Part shown: piece after piece, positions 47,447 to 59,538 of the stretch | How the letters are laid out: every line of letters begins with the position of its first letter | Position numbering within the stretch: position 1 is the stretch's first letter | Source: Nageia nagi | Lineage: Eukaryota > Pinophyta | Direction: 5' to 3' | DNA length: 64,000 nucleotides | NCBI GenBank assembly: GCA_050084985.1 | Contig: JBITNC010000002.1 | Coordinates: 868,001 to 932,000 of the forward strand | Notes under the pieces: model-generated | What the model was told of the DNA's origin: nothing | The model's input: the letters and a program-made list of their open reading frames with translations, nothing else | Database searches by the model: none | Translations under genes and position numbers: made by a program

Positions 47447-48511
47447 GTAATTAAATATTTATTTTTATTTAATATGATATTAGATATAAAAATTCTTCCA
47501 CTTAGTCTTGTCCTTCTTGCCTCTTTTGCTTCTCAACTAGTTCCATCATTATCCTAATGAATATGGTTTCATTAGACACTCTCAACAAGTTCAATTTGAA
47601 TTCCCTTCCTTAATCTCATCCATATAAAACATAATGATTGAATGAGAATAGAAAAAATAAAGTCAAAAATCTTTTCTTAAGCCATGAAGGCATATAATGA
47701 TGAAGCACTTTACGATTCAATTCCTTTAGATGTTTGTGATGTGTTGCTTGGTTAGCTTTACATGTGAGAGAGGTTGGAATCTACCAAGAGAGAACCTCTA
47801 ACATTCATTGCAAATAAGAGCTACAGTGATATAGAGTGTCAAAAGTGAAATTCCCAACCAAAAATTTGGATAATAACACCAAAGTTGTGATCATGGGTAA
47901 AGGCAAAAGACTCAAATCTCACAGCAAAGCAAAGGGGCAACAAATGAGATAAGTTTCTCTTGGAAATTCAAGTTTTATAAAAGAAAATCAAGAATTGGAG
48001 ATGTTGAATCTTGCTAAGAATCATTAGATGCAAGAATTTTTCAATTTTGCATGGGAGAATATGATAGATTTTGTGGATGTTTTTGCTAATACAATTCACA
48101 TTAAATAGGAAAATAAAATGGACAGATACGACCAAGGCATAAAGAGGCTTGAGGAAGAGTATGGTGACCTATTTGAAGAATATGACCATATTCATGAGGT
48201 ACAACCTTTTAATCCTTCCTCAAAATAAAGTAATACCAAATCCTTGTGTTCACAACATACTAGGCTTGTATGTAGGCATTATAGTAGAAGAAATATGAAT
48301 CAAACCATTGTTAGGATTTGCATCCTTCTGAGACTTGTGAAAAACATAATCATATTATAGCTACATTTTTATTTTATAGACAAACCACTAAGAAGCTATC
48401 CTATGTGTAAAATAGACCAATTTTAGATGAATCACTCCAAGCAAGTTCAATAGCTTAAGAATTCCTTAGATCTCATCTTCATTTAGTATATACCAATGCA
48501 ATGGGAACCAG
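47447..48511 (+). pseudogene. Possible gypsy pol relic (protease to RT linker)
   Basis: No usable frame. Around 47715-47800 a broken translation gives IPLDVCDVLLG, LYM-ER and YQERTSNI, like the segment after gypsy protease (compare PLDLWDYAW/LGSPYLWERD in element G at 59565-59610). A charged segment near 48120-48190 (RLEEEYGDLFEEYDHI) resembles the region leading to RT. The rest is unrecognised. Confidence 0.45.
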
Positions 48512-49846
48512 GTGATGATCCCAAATTGGTAGATCATGCTCAAATGTGCCTTAGGAGAGGGATGTTTGCCTTTTATCTCTAAAACTATTTGAACAAGCTC
48601 AAAATAGCACAAATACTTCAACGACTAGCTAAGAATGCTAAAAATAAGATTTAACAATCCACAATTGCTTGAAGATACCTAATGTTGTAGTAAGCAAGCA
48701 AAGACAAATTTTACCTTAAGAAAATATCACTCCAAATCCAACATCCAAGCATAAGAAACAAATAGCATACTATAAACAAGAAATGTAGTTGTATTGATGG
48801 AACAAGAGAATAGTGTAATTACAATAATATATTTTGATCTAAGGAGCTTCCAACAAGACTACCTCCAATAGAGTTATTTTGAATGGCTCCAAGGCCTTAC
48901 CAATTGTAATAGTGATAAGGCTAAGTCTAGGACTTCCCTATAACTTTTGTGATGGAACCGATAATGTTTCTTTCAAGATGGTTGTAAGAAGCTTGAGGCT
49001 AGCCACCTTTGACCTCAATACCTCAAATGCAGGTTGCCCTACAAGTGATAAAGATAGAGTTCTCATAGTCAATCCGATAAAAGGGTTATAATCAATAATA
49101 AACATATTTTGGAACATCTAGAAATCCTCCTTTTATAGGTAATGTAGTCTTTCTTATAATCTTGCATTGAGATGATCCAATGGTGGAGAGATAAGATCTG
49201 TGTGCTCATGTTGATAATGTTCAAGATGGAGAGCCTCAAAATAAGTGAGATCACATATAAGGGATAGGAATTCCAATTTCTAAGTGGAGGTGATGTTGGT
49301 GTGCCTTGGGATCTATGCCATGTGTCCAAATACCCAAGAGGGGTGACCTGGGGCCTTAAAATGCCCAATCCTCCAACGTGGGGTGATATAAGCCATAAAT
49401 ACCCAATGTTCAAGTGTGGGAGCCATCCAATGCCTTGGGATGCTAAATTCCTCTTTTGTAGTGTCACATCCAAGCTTGAGTGTCTTTTAAGATGCATCAA
49501 AGTTGATGCAATCACTTAGGGGGATGCTCTACCTTGAAGAGGGGAGCATTAATGACTAGAGGTACATGTAATGCCAATGTAACAATTGTCAAGGCTAAAA
49601 ATATGCAATGCCTAATTTAAGGAGCCTAATATTGTAGTTATTAATATAATTGCCTTGGTATAATTAATACATATTATTAAACTAAAAGGACCATTGTTCG
49701 ATAATTAGAGCATTTAACTAAATCTGTAATTGGAACTTACAATAATTGGCCATAAACAACTAAAATAAACAAAATCACATCTAAGCTAATGTTCTCATTT
49801 ATTAGAGGTGAAATGGAGAAAACATTATAAAAATGGGGATATTACA
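48512..49846 (-). mobile_element. Antisense LTR of family C (C2)
   Basis: The minus strand begins TGTAATATCCCCATTTTTAT at 49846 and has a TATAAAA box at 49131-49137. It parallels C1 (20874-22414) in the 'ggaggatttctag' region and in the 'gagagggatgt' region near its end. I did not find a PBS beside it, and its left edge is approximate. Probably a solo LTR. Confidence 0.6.
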
Positions 49847-50009
49847 AACCATCACAGCCTTGGGGGCATCTAATTCAGGAATATCTTATAATAGTTAATG
49901 GATTTTAGATAATAAATTTTTTGCCAAAATTTATTGTGTGTTAGCACATTGAAAGAAGGTGAACAATTAGTTTGACTGCTAGGATTACTCAAGGGAATCG
50001 AAGCAGGCT
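49847..50009. other. Short unassigned spacer left of element E
   Basis: The last bases (cgaagcaggctt) resemble a weak polypurine tract. The LTR at 50010 could therefore once have been the 3' LTR of another element. Nothing else seen. Confidence 0.3.
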
Positions 50010-51188
50010 TGTGACATCCCCCTTGCATGGTTGTAATTAATCATGGAATCCAATGGGTTCCTCTTTTAATATATTTTATTATTGCATTGAAATTTCATGT
50101 TTGTAACTTGGGATAGAAGATTTAATGGGTCAATTGGCCCCCCTGTGAGCCCCAAGTGGGATGACTCCCTCCTAAGCTTAGATTAGGTGTTATTATTGCA
50201 CTTGGAGATCTTGATCTTGATTATGGTAATCCTAAGATGTATTATTATACTTAGATGGATTGATAGGCACCTACATGCATGCACCAACCTTGGAGAGGCT
50301 CCCATACACCCACTTTGGCTTATCATGACACCTAGAACCCATGCATGACCCCTTGACCCATGTGGGCATGCGTAGGACTCCTAGAACCCCACATTACCAC
50401 TTAATGCACTCTAGGCCCCCTCAAGGCTGATGTTGGGATTAAAGAGATAGGTGATGACTCCTAGGTGAGATACAAACATGGTTGAGTGTATATAGAGACA
50501 TTGGAGCTTCATTACTAGATCTACCTGATGATACATTTATCTCTTGATACCATTTTGTGGACATAAGACTTAGCAGTGTGAAGTAATCCCCTAGGTGCAA
50601 CATCTAGGAGGCCTTTCAAGCTGAGGGATCTTAATCATTTATAACATTGGTGCAACACCCTTGCCCATCTAGTGGTATTATGAGGTATAGCTTCTACCTT
50701 CCATGGTTAGCTAGGGATTGAGGAGGGCTCTTTCGATGGAGAGGATTCAAATTCTGAAGGAGCAATATTGTCCCATGGTTTTGGTATTAATCGAATAATG
50801 AGAGACATTTGGCTATGCCTTGGTTAGCTCCTTGTAGGCCAATGTTAGCCCTATTGGGCCTAGTATTGTATTATTGAGCATTGTACATCTTATATACAAC
50901 CGTTGGGTTTTTGGATCTCATATTATATTGTTAGTGTCCATGTATGCAATGTTGTGGTGTGTATGTCTAATTATGCATGTGTAAGCAACACATTGGCACT
51001 ATGAGGTGTTCATTGATATTTGCTAGTATTGGCTAGACTTTGGCATCTTGGTGTTGTTAATTATCTTTATGTGGATGCTTGTAAATTGAGGGTTTGTATG
51101 CTTGTAATTGCTCTTCTAGACCAGATGTTGGGTGCATACTTGTGTTTTTAGGTATAATTACACTTGAGTTAAATTTTGGATCTTTACA
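50010..51188 (+). repeat. Element E 5' LTR
   Basis: Collinear with the LTRs of A and B, including 'gagccccaagtgggatgactccctcc' and the 'ccatg' minisatellite stretch. Confidence 0.85.
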
Positions 51189-51189
51189 T

Positions 51190-51201
51190 TGGTATTGAAG
51201 C
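51190..51201 (+). promoter_or_regulatory. Primer-binding site of element E
   Basis: TGGTATTGAAGC, degenerate initiator tRNA-Met complement, 1 nt after the LTR. Confidence 0.75.
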
Positions 51202-51259
51202 TTGGATCTGGCCAGCTTGTGTACATCATTACTACACTAAATCTAGTACTTGAAGATAG

Positions 51260-52660
51260 ATGGCATCCTCTAGGAAGAGCAGAAGGTCACATACTAAGGA
51301 GACAACTTCTAGGGTTATCCATGAAGAGGATTGCCAATAATGGAGGAATGAGGTGCAAAATAAAGGAGCATTGGAAAAGGAAGAAGATGCATAGAGTGCA
51401 ACTAGGAGTTTGACTCTAGTTTAGGATTCCACCCTTGAATGAAAGTTTAATTATCTCATTTCAGCTATCCACAATATGATCAGAGCATTACCACTATGTA
51501 GCGATAACTAAATAAGCATATGGGGGTTCGTGAGTAGCTTAAGAGATAGATTAGCCCCCCATGTCCTACCAAAGATGATAGAGAGGAGACACTTGAAGAG
51601 GATAGGGTAGATTGGGAGCCAAGCATGAGAAGATCCTATAGTTTGAGAGATCAGGAGTCGACTCACAACAAGTATATGGGGCATTCAAAACCCATATTTT
51701 TGAGATCCCAATCACACCGAGCACCCTAAGGTAGAAACCCTATCTTAAGGAGGTAACTAGATGAGGAAGTTGGTAGGATGGAGGAGTAGCCTATCATTCC
51801 TAATCTATCCAAACCCATGTTCATGAAGAAGTTTGGGGAAGAGATGAAGAATAGTGTTCCTAGTCCATTGGAGTTGAATCAAATTTTCAAGTAGTACTCC
51901 ATGTTGGATCTAAGATTGAGGAGAGATGTCAACTTTAGTGATTGCTTGGAAATCCTAGGGTTGAAGGGGGGTAGTTCACATGGTTTACACACTCTGAGTA
52001 ACTCATGGGGTGATAAGAGGGACCTGTAGTACAAGATCAATAAGATGTAGGTACAAATGTATGATGGGAAGAAGATGATAAATAGAGCATGGTTGCATTA
52101 GTTGTAGACTTATTTCATGTTGAGCCCTAATATGATTGAGAAGGATGCAATTCATTATGCATTTCTACATTTTGAGGATGATACCCTAGAGTAGTGGTGG
52201 CAGCATCGAGTGATTAGCCAAGGTTATTCACTCATCACTTCCTTTAATGAGTTTGCTTGATAATTGGTCAAGAGGTTCAATTGAAAGGAGAATAACTACT
52301 TCCAAGACTTGACATCATTAGGGTAGTAGGAAGTGGTGGATGAGTATGTGTCAGAGTTTTAGAAGATTGTAATCATGATCCATTATAATCTAAAGGAATG
52401 GGTGACATTACTCTTCATGGAGTGTTTGATAGAATCATTGCAGGGAATGGTCACGATGTCTTGATGACTATGATCTTGAGATGACGATGAATCTCTCAAG
52501 GGAGGGCAAATGTACAAAGGGCTAGTCACATAGAATCCTTTTACCAATAAAGGACCTAGCAAGGTGAAACCCTTTCTACTACCTCCAACAAATCAATTGG
52601 ATGTAGCCATGCAAAGGAAGTTGAGAGAGGAAGTTGTTAAGAAAAGGGAGAGGTGCATTA
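51260..52660 (+). pseudogene. gag of element E, heavily decayed
   Basis: Start at 51260 (MASSRKSRRSHTKETTSR) is open for about 20 codons before stops and shifts. Later traces match B: a SWGDKRD segment near 52005, AWLH near 52090, SLITSFNEFA near 52235 and DEYVSEF near 52340. No intact domain. Confidence 0.7.
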
Positions 52661-52823
52661 CATAGAGGTGTTTTCAAAGGATGATTCAGATCCAGAGATT
52701 GGAGTAGACACCCTAGATCAAGAGGCACCTCAAGTTGAGGGCACATTAGGAAGTATGTTTACTTCACTAAAAGGGGTGAACTACCTTATGTTGAAGATTA
52801 TGGGGTAAGCATAATGATAGGAT

Positions 52824-53063
52824 TTGATGGTCCTAGTTGATCCAAGAGAATTCCACAACTTCATTGATGCAAGCTTTACAGAAAGGAAGAATTTGAGTAC
52901 CAAAGGGTTCGAAGGATTTAGAGTTTTCAATGCCAATGGGAAACTCACACTTATGGACCACATCATTGAGATGTTTGGAGTGAGATTACAAAGCTATAGA
53001 ATGAGGGAGAACTTCTATGTCTATTCCTTAGATGGAAATCATCACATTATTTTAGGAGTGTAG
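52824..53063 (+). pseudogene. Gypsy protease remnant of element E
   Basis: VLVDPREFHNFID (family active site D-S-G; here D-P-R), then KLTLMDHIIEMFGVRLQSY and HHIILGV, stop, WLFDL. This matches B's protease with different damage. The LGVQWL-like segment is the usual end of the gypsy protease domain. Confidence 0.75.
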
Positions 53064-53289
53064 TGGTTATTTGATTTGGATGACATTCACACAATTATCA
53101 TAAACTCATTATCAATTTTGAGATAGATGGGAAAACCCATGCACTGTAGGGAATTAAAGATGATTTTCCATAAGTGGATAATAAGCGGCTAAAGGCGGTT
53201 GAGTGGTGCCAGGAGGAAGAAGAATATGGGGTCACATTGGAAGAAAAAGGAGGTTGATAGAAGGAAAGGAGTATTAGAGAGCTCTCATA

Positions 53290-53760
53290 CCAAATGTTGT
53301 AGTCTAGGGAACCTTAGGGGCAATGTTGGGCCTTGGAGGTTTCAAGCACCCCACATTGAGCCTTAGAGAGGCTAGACACTTTGCATGGGGCCTTAAAGGA
53401 TTTAGGCATCCCATGTTGAGCCTTGGAGAGGCTAGACACTTCACCTAGGGCCTTGTAGGATTAAGGCATCCCATGTTGAGTCTCAAAGAGGTTAAACACT
53501 TTCCATGGGGCCTTAGAGGAGTCAAGCATCCCACATTGAGGCTTGGAGGGGATATCCACCTCATGTTGGGTATCTAGAAGGCTTGCTATCAGACATTAAG
53601 CCTTGGAGAGGATTTTCACCTCATGTTGGGCTTTGGGAGGGCTAGGCATCCCACATTGAGCTTTAAAGAGTTTGGGCATCCTACCTTGAGCCTGAGGATA
53701 GCTTGGCACCCCACGTTGGAGGATGTGGAGGTTTCTTGCTTCACACTAGTCATTGAGGGA
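53290..53760 (+). repeat. Degenerate minisatellite in the element E interior
   Basis: More than ten copies of a roughly 30-bp unit alternating between 'ggcatcccatgttgagccttggagagg' and 'gacacttcacatggggccttggagg' forms, a higher-order dimer of about 60 bp. Homologous to the block at 43550-43970 but more regular. Confidence 0.8.
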
Positions 53761-54202
53761 GTTTGGAACTTCACAATGAGCCTTGAGATTACTTGACCTC
53801 ATGCATGGAGCAAAGGCTCCATTTGTTTTCACACTCATGATTTTTGTAAGGTTCTTGTAGGTGCATCTTTGTATAGAGACACATACATCCTCATGTGTAT
53901 TGAGGACCACCATGGAGCTACTAATGAGGAGTGATAGTTACAACAAACTAGTGGGTTTGCATATTACACTGATGCATGAATGTGAGGCTTCAACAATGTA
54001 TAGCAAGTTACCATCCTAGATGGAGAGTATTGACATTGCATTCTACTATCATGGAGCATGAACACTAGAACTAAAGGATTATTGGAAGACAACATGCCGT
54101 AGTGTTCCACTATTTCTTGAGGGCAAGCAATTTGAGAGGGGAGGCTTTGTGATGTCCCCTTTGCATGGTGCTAATTAATTATGGAATCCAATGGGTTCCT
54201 CT

Positions 54203-54609
54203 TATTAGAATTTGTAATGCAATATTGTGAATTAATATTCTTCAATGTAAACTTATAAACACTTAAAGCATCACTAGATACCTTTAAGTGTTTAATGAAC
54301 ATTATATTGTGGAATCTTATCCTTACCCTTGAGTAAAAGTGAGGTTAACGTGTAAATTTTACCCTATAAATAGAGGGCCTCTCCTCTTGTAAATCACACA
54401 GGTTTTAGGAGGAAAGTTATGCTCATGGTATGGTTGTAGGAATGTATATTGTAAGAGAGTGCATCTAAGAGTAATAAGATCTTAGTTAATGGACGTACTC
54501 TTAAGGAGGGTGGAACCACTTTATATTGTGTCTCTTGTGTATCTTATATGAGATTGGCAATTGTTGTTATGCTTATGTTTAGTTGGAGTTGAGTGTATTC
54601 TACAAGTTA
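54203..54609 (+). repeat. Copia-type LTR F1, plus strand
   Basis: Begins tattagaatttgtaatgc (TG changed to TA) and ends about gtattctaca, followed by a decayed PBS-like agttatcttag. TATAAATA at 54365-54372. A short palindrome acttaaag...ctttaagt lies in its U3. It interrupts the 3' LTR of element E. Confidence 0.7.
54365..54372 (+). promoter_or_regulatory. TATA box of LTR F1
   Basis: ccctataaatagagg, placed as in the antisense LTRs F2 and F3 of the same family. Confidence 0.6.
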
Positions 54610-54679
54610 TCTTAGTGATTAGGAATTAATTAAGAAAGGATTGATTTCATAAAATGGTTAACCCTATTTGATTAAACCC

Positions 54680-55080
54680 TGAACTACCAAGATCTTTATG
54701 AAGGATACAAGATTAACACAATAGCATAAAACCATAAACCAATCTTACAAATAACACAAGATATAAAGTGGTTTTCTCAAAATAAAAGTACATCCATTAA
54801 CCAAGACTCTCTTAATACTCAAAATATTATTCTCTTACAAATTCATCTCCTATCTTCTTAAAATCTATGAGCATAACTTTGCTCTTTAAACTACAAGAGG
54901 AGAGGCCTTTTATTTATAGGATAAAATCCCCACCTTAACCTCCATTTTACCCAAGGGCAAGGTTAATGTTTGATAATATTTTATTTATTAAACACTTAAA
55001 GGTATCTAATGATACTTTAAGTGTTTAAAAGATTACATTGAAGTAATATTAATTCACAATATTATATTACAAATTCTAAC
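54680..55080 (-). repeat. Copia-type LTR F2, minus strand (3' LTR of element F2)
   Basis: The minus strand begins TGTTAGAATTTGTAATATAAT at 55080. On the plus strand it is followed by ctctcccttaagg, which on the minus strand is a polypurine tract (ccttaagggagag), marking this as a 3' LTR. It faces F1 about 70 bp away. The left edge is approximate. Confidence 0.75.
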
Positions 55081-56142
55081 ACTCTCCCTTAAGGTAATAT
55101 TGAGATAGAGAGTGGAAGAAAGAGTAAAAGAGAGAGTTCTCCTCCATAGAGATACAAGTGGAGATGAGAACTTTTTACATCTTTGAGAAGTAAAATCTTG
55201 GTATGAGAATCACTACATTACCATTTTACAAAATAGATTAAAATACAAGCATTAACCATAATTGATTTCACTGTAATGAGAAGTAGAACAATAAGAAGTC
55301 ATATGAGCCTCCATGAGCCTACCCACTTGAAGTAAGTAATATGAACTGTTAAGAGGAAACTTGCAAGTTACAAATAACTCATAAATTAAGATCAGTTAGA
55401 TGCATTTTATAGCATTCATATCAATCATAATATAAATGAACTAAGTAATGTCATCCATAAACTTGTTCAATGGTGCCCTATGAGCCAAAACAAAGATGCC
55501 AAGCCAATACTCAATCACTTGCTATATATATATATATATATATATATAACATATGTTGATCAAAAAGTGGAGTATAAGCACTTAAAAATTCCTCATCTAT
55601 GGATAACCAAATAGTGCAAAAATGCACATATTGATTTCTTCTATAGTGTTAGTGCTCATAGAGAGTATCATAAGTTTCTCCACAAAGCAAACTTCCTATG
55701 AAGGTATACTTTGACTATGTAAAATAGTGCCCCCATAAGGCGAACTAACCAAAGGTGTAAATATATAAACATAAACACTATACAACAAAATATCCTCTAA
55801 GGGATGAAGTTGTCATCTTAGATCAAAATTGAATTTAGCTAGAATTTAGCCTTCACTCCCCCTCGAGGATAACTTCACTATCGTAAGACACTGGAAATAA
55901 GGTGCACAAAAAGTGTCCATTGTAGGTAGGAAGAAATCAATAGAGACAAGTAAGATGAACAGAGTTGTAGTTGTTACATAGTGAACTTTCTCACTGATAG
56001 AAGGTGCTTAGGTTTGCGGTACCTTGTAAGTCATCACATAGATGGTAAGCCATTACTTATAATTACCAAGGAATGTAGAAAGAGAGTATACAAACCAAAT
56101 AAAAAATGCCAATGTTATTAATAAGGAAGGATGACAATGGGT
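55081..56142 (-). other. 3' untranslated interior of antisense Copia element F2
   Basis: About 1 kb between the RNase H end and the polypurine tract, with no open frame. The same sequence recurs in part after element G (63864-64000), which identifies it as element interior. A (TA)n run lies at 55523-55548. Confidence 0.65.
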
Positions 56143-56489
56143 TCAAAGAATACAACATTTACTTTCTTTGTGAATGCAATTGCACCAACCTAAGAGACTC
56201 TCAAAGCTTACAGAATTGAGCTTCAGGAAGGGGCTTGGTGAACAAATAAATAGAATTGAGGGTGGGTGAACAATATTAGAAGTGTAAAAGACCATCCAAA
56301 ACTTTATCCATGATAAAATGAGCTTGGATTTTAACATGTTTTGTTTGTTGATAGAAAACAAGTTTCTTGGCCAAAGCAATGGTCGATTGATTATCTGAAG
56401 AAATGTTAGATGGGTGAAACTATTCATACCTAATTTCTTTCAGAAGATGTTGTGACCAAATAGCTTCTTGAGCAACAGCTAATATGGCT
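56143..56489 (-). pseudogene. Antisense Copia RNase H fragment (element F2)
   Basis: Minus-strand reading gives AILAVAQEAIWSQHLLKEI, DNQSTIALAKKLVFYQQTKH, IQAHFIMDKVLDGLL, then YLFTKPLPEAQFCKL and SLRLVQLH. These are the terminal RNase H blocks of Copia pol in the right order (the DNQ-S-IALAKN block, the TKHIEI-HF-R block, the FTKPLP block). A few stops break it. It is cut at 56489 by LTR F3. Confidence 0.85.
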
Positions 56490-57033
56490 TGATACACTCA
56501 ACTCCACATAAACATAAGCATAACAACAATTACTAAGAGACAATATAAAGTGGTTCCACCCTCTTTGGAAGTACGTCCACTAACTAAGATCTCATTACTC
56601 TTAGATGCACTCTTACAATCTACATTCCTACAACCATACCATGATCATAACTTTGCTCTTAAAACTTGTGTGATTTACAAGAGGGGAGGCCCTCTATTTA
56701 TAGGATAAAATCTCCATCTTAACATACCTTTTACTCAAAAGTAAGGTTAAGGTTTCATAATATAATATTCATTAAACACTTAAAGGTATTTAGTGATACT
56801 TTAAGTGTTTATGAGTTTACATTGAAGAATATTAATTCACAATATTGCATTACAAATTTTAACACTCCCCCTTAAGGTAATATTGGGATAGAGCATAGAA
56901 GAAGAAGAAAGAGAGAGTTCTCCTTCAAAGAGATACAAGCGGAGATAAGAACATTTACATCTTTGAATTTATTTGAGATCTTAGTTTGAGACTCACTTCT
57001 TTACCATTTGAAAAAATAGTTTACAATACAATC
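56490..57033 (-). mobile_element. Antisense Copia element F3, 3' LTR and start of interior
   Basis: LTR 56490-56864 (375 bp; minus strand TGTTAAAATTTGTAATGC...GAGTGTATCA), then an antisense polypurine tract (ctccccctt) and interior to 57033. F3 is inserted in the RNase H region of F2. Its interior is interrupted by element G and resumes at 63864. Confidence 0.75.
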
Positions 57034-58104
57034 TGATCCAAAATTTAGATCCCTTCAACATTTAGTAATCTCTATTTAAATGTGTTCATTGTGATTGCCT
57101 TATCTTCAGCTTTCTGATGCTTCTTTTGGATCATGAATTCGAGTCCGTATGTGGAAGATATGATATTAATTCTAATTGTGTATTTTGAGAAAAAATTAAA
57201 AGGATTAATATATATATATATATATATATTCAAATGTTTTGGTGGGACCCGTCGGACCACGTAGGAGGAGGACCATGTGACAAGGCCTATGTGGAGTTTG
57301 ATTGCATGGAGTTTGAATGCCCATGCCCATGTTTGGAGACCACCAAGCCACCCATGCCATCCAAGCCACCCACGCCAACCAAGCCACCCACACCAGCCAA
57401 GCCACTAGTCAATAGGAGGTTGACTTCCTCTAAGCCTGCCACATGTTGACACCATAATGTACTCACCCAATTTTAATTTTTTTGATGTATTTTTAGTGTT
57501 TTCAAAGGTTTTGGTGATTTTATATCACCTAAGGTCCTATTATTAGGCTAATTTAATTCTATAAGCCTAAAATAATCCAAGGAGCGTATTATTTTGATTT
57601 TAGAGCTCATTTTGGGAAAATTGTTACAACCATTTGAGCCCCAATTTGACATGAAGATCGAGGAGGATAATGGGTATCTGAAAATAGGTTTTGTATTAAA
57701 TTTCCTAGTTGTAATACTCTCCAATTTTAGCCCCCAAAATTGTATAAAAGGGGAGCAAATTAGAAGGAGGGAGAAGGAGGATTTCAGGAAAGTTATTTTT
57801 AGTTCTTGTTGTGATTTTTAGAGCTGTGAGTGTGTTGTGAATGTGAGAGGAGGTTTTGAAGGACTGTGGAGGCCTTGTAAAGTGATTCCACCCATTGATA
57901 TTAGAGAGCTTTGGAGCTAGACGTAGTCCACACTAGGTGAACCAGGATAATTTTGCTTGTCTCTTTCTATGGTGAATGCTTTTCTCTTCTTTATGTTTAC
58001 AAATTTGTTCCTAATTTTCCTTTACAAGCACTTAATTATTTTAAGTGTGAATTGATCCTAAGAAAAGGTTAAATTGAAATTTTAATCTTATAGTTTATGG
58101 ATCA
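57034..58104 (+). repeat. Element G 5' LTR
   Basis: 1071 bp. Contains a short (TA)n run (57210-57229), an 18-bp minisatellite 'ccaagccacccatgccat' in about three copies (57347-57410) and TATAAAAG at 57743-57750. Confidence 0.93.
57743..57750 (+). promoter_or_regulatory. TATA box of the element G LTR promoter
   Basis: tgtataaaagggg; the 3' LTR has tataaaaatgg at the equivalent place (63500). Confidence 0.65.
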
Positions 58105-58108
58105 AGTT

Positions 58109-58120
58109 TGGTATCAGAGC
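58109..58120 (+). promoter_or_regulatory. Element G primer-binding site
   Basis: TGGTATCAGAGC, perfect initiator tRNA-Met complement, 4 nt after the LTR. Confidence 0.93.
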
Positions 58121-58185
58121 AGTTAAAATCATTGGGATAACCTATATTTTTGAGATTGTTGTTGGTGTTTGGAAAGTGTTCTTGC

Positions 58186-59538
58186 ATGTATACCAGGTCA
58201 CAAAGCAAGAAAGGAGAAGGAGAATTTGTGGAGGAGGATGCAAAAATTAGTTCTAGAGTTTGGCTAAAGAAGCAAAGAGATCTTGGAGCCATGGCCAATG
58301 AAGGAGGGTCTAATGTGGAAAAGTATATTGCTAATCTTTCCACAATGTTCTAGAAGATGTCTCTACAATTCCAACACTTTCAAGAACAACAATACAAGAA
58401 AAATGAAGGTGAAACTAGTGAAGGTAATAAAATTGACAATGATGATACACATAGTGTTTTTCAAAGTTCTCCTTTAAAATTGGAAGTTAAATTTGATTTG
58501 CCTACTTTTATTAAAGAAGTGAATGCTGAGAAGTTAGACCATTGGATTAAACAAATTGAGCTATATTGTATAATTCAAAGAATTGTAAGAGATGAGGATA
58601 AAATCCAATTAGCAACTCTTAAAATGAGTGGTAATGCACTTGTTTGGTGGGAAAGTTATTTGCAAAGTAAGAATGAATCAATTTGAGCTTGTATTACTTC
58701 TTGGACCCATTTTGTACAATTTCTTAGAGATCAATTTTATCCTTTGGGTTATCAACAAAAGGCAATCATGGAATGGCAAACTTTCCATCAAGGCAAAGGA
58801 CAAAGTGTGCAAGAGTACACTACAGAATTCCAAAGAAGAGTTGCAATGCTAGGTATTCCTCTTAATTCCCAAGATACTCTTCTTAAGTATATTAGTGGTT
58901 TGTATAATTATTTAAGGCATACAATATTGATGTTTGATCCAAATGATTTGGATAAAGTTTGTGTACAAGCCACTCACTTAGAAGAAAGGGAAAAATTCAT
59001 TAAGGATGGGAAAAAGAAAAATGCATCCAATAACAATAGTAATAATGATTCTGAAAAGAACAAAGGAAAGGGGAAAAATAAAACTACATCTACTACACAA
59101 AAAGAGAAGTCTAAAGATGTATGTACACATTGTCAAAAAGAATGTCATTTAGAGGCTAATTGTTGGAAATTGCATCCTGAATTACGCCCTAAACCTAAAG
59201 GTCAAAAGAAGCAAACAAATACTATTACTAAGGAAATTGAAGATGGTTCAGATGTAGATGAGAAAATGGCATGTATGGTTTTGCATAATACACCTAGTGA
59301 AGATGAGGAAAAGAAGAAAATTGAACTTTTTCACATCAAGGTGCAAGCTAAGAAGACTAGGATTGATACATTGTTTGATTCTAGATCTCAAGCTAACTTA
59401 ATTGTAGAAAAGTATGTCAAATCACTTGCACTCACTACTCAACCTCATCCAAACCCATATCCATTGGTATGGGTTAATAAAAATTCTAATTTAAAGGTAA
59501 CACAACAATGCAAGTTGCAATTTGGGATTAACAGGTAG
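58186..59538 (+). pseudogene. gag: Element G gag and protease
   Basis: One frame starting at MYTRSQSKK (58186), interrupted by TAG at 58351-58353 and TGA at 58684-58686, open again to TAG at 59536-59538. Gag domain: LPTFIKEVNAEKLDHWIKQI, TLKMSGNALVWWESY, then SVQEYTTEFQRR. Zinc knuckle CTHCQKECHLEANC keeps all four ligands (Gly before His replaced by Cys). Protease follows at about 59340-59530: TLFDSRSQANLI, where the active-site D-S-G has become D-S-R, which would abolish activity even without the stops. Confidence 0.88.

Larger units (their letters stand above)
50010..54202 (+). mobile_element. Element E: gypsy-type relative of B, 3' LTR truncated
   Basis: 5' LTR 50010-51188 (TGTGACATCCCCC...GATCTTTACA, 1179 bp), PBS, interior with gag and protease remnants and a minisatellite, polypurine tract gagaggggaggctt, then only about 55 bp of 3' LTR (54148-54202) before a Copia-type LTR interrupts it. 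Same architecture as B, so the loss of RT and integrase is ancestral to both. Confidence 0.8.

Noticed and set aside
57234-57449. Pro-rich KPPMPSKPPTPTKPP-type small protein
   Set aside because: Produced by the 18-bp LTR minisatellite; no counterpart frame is kept in the 3' LTR.
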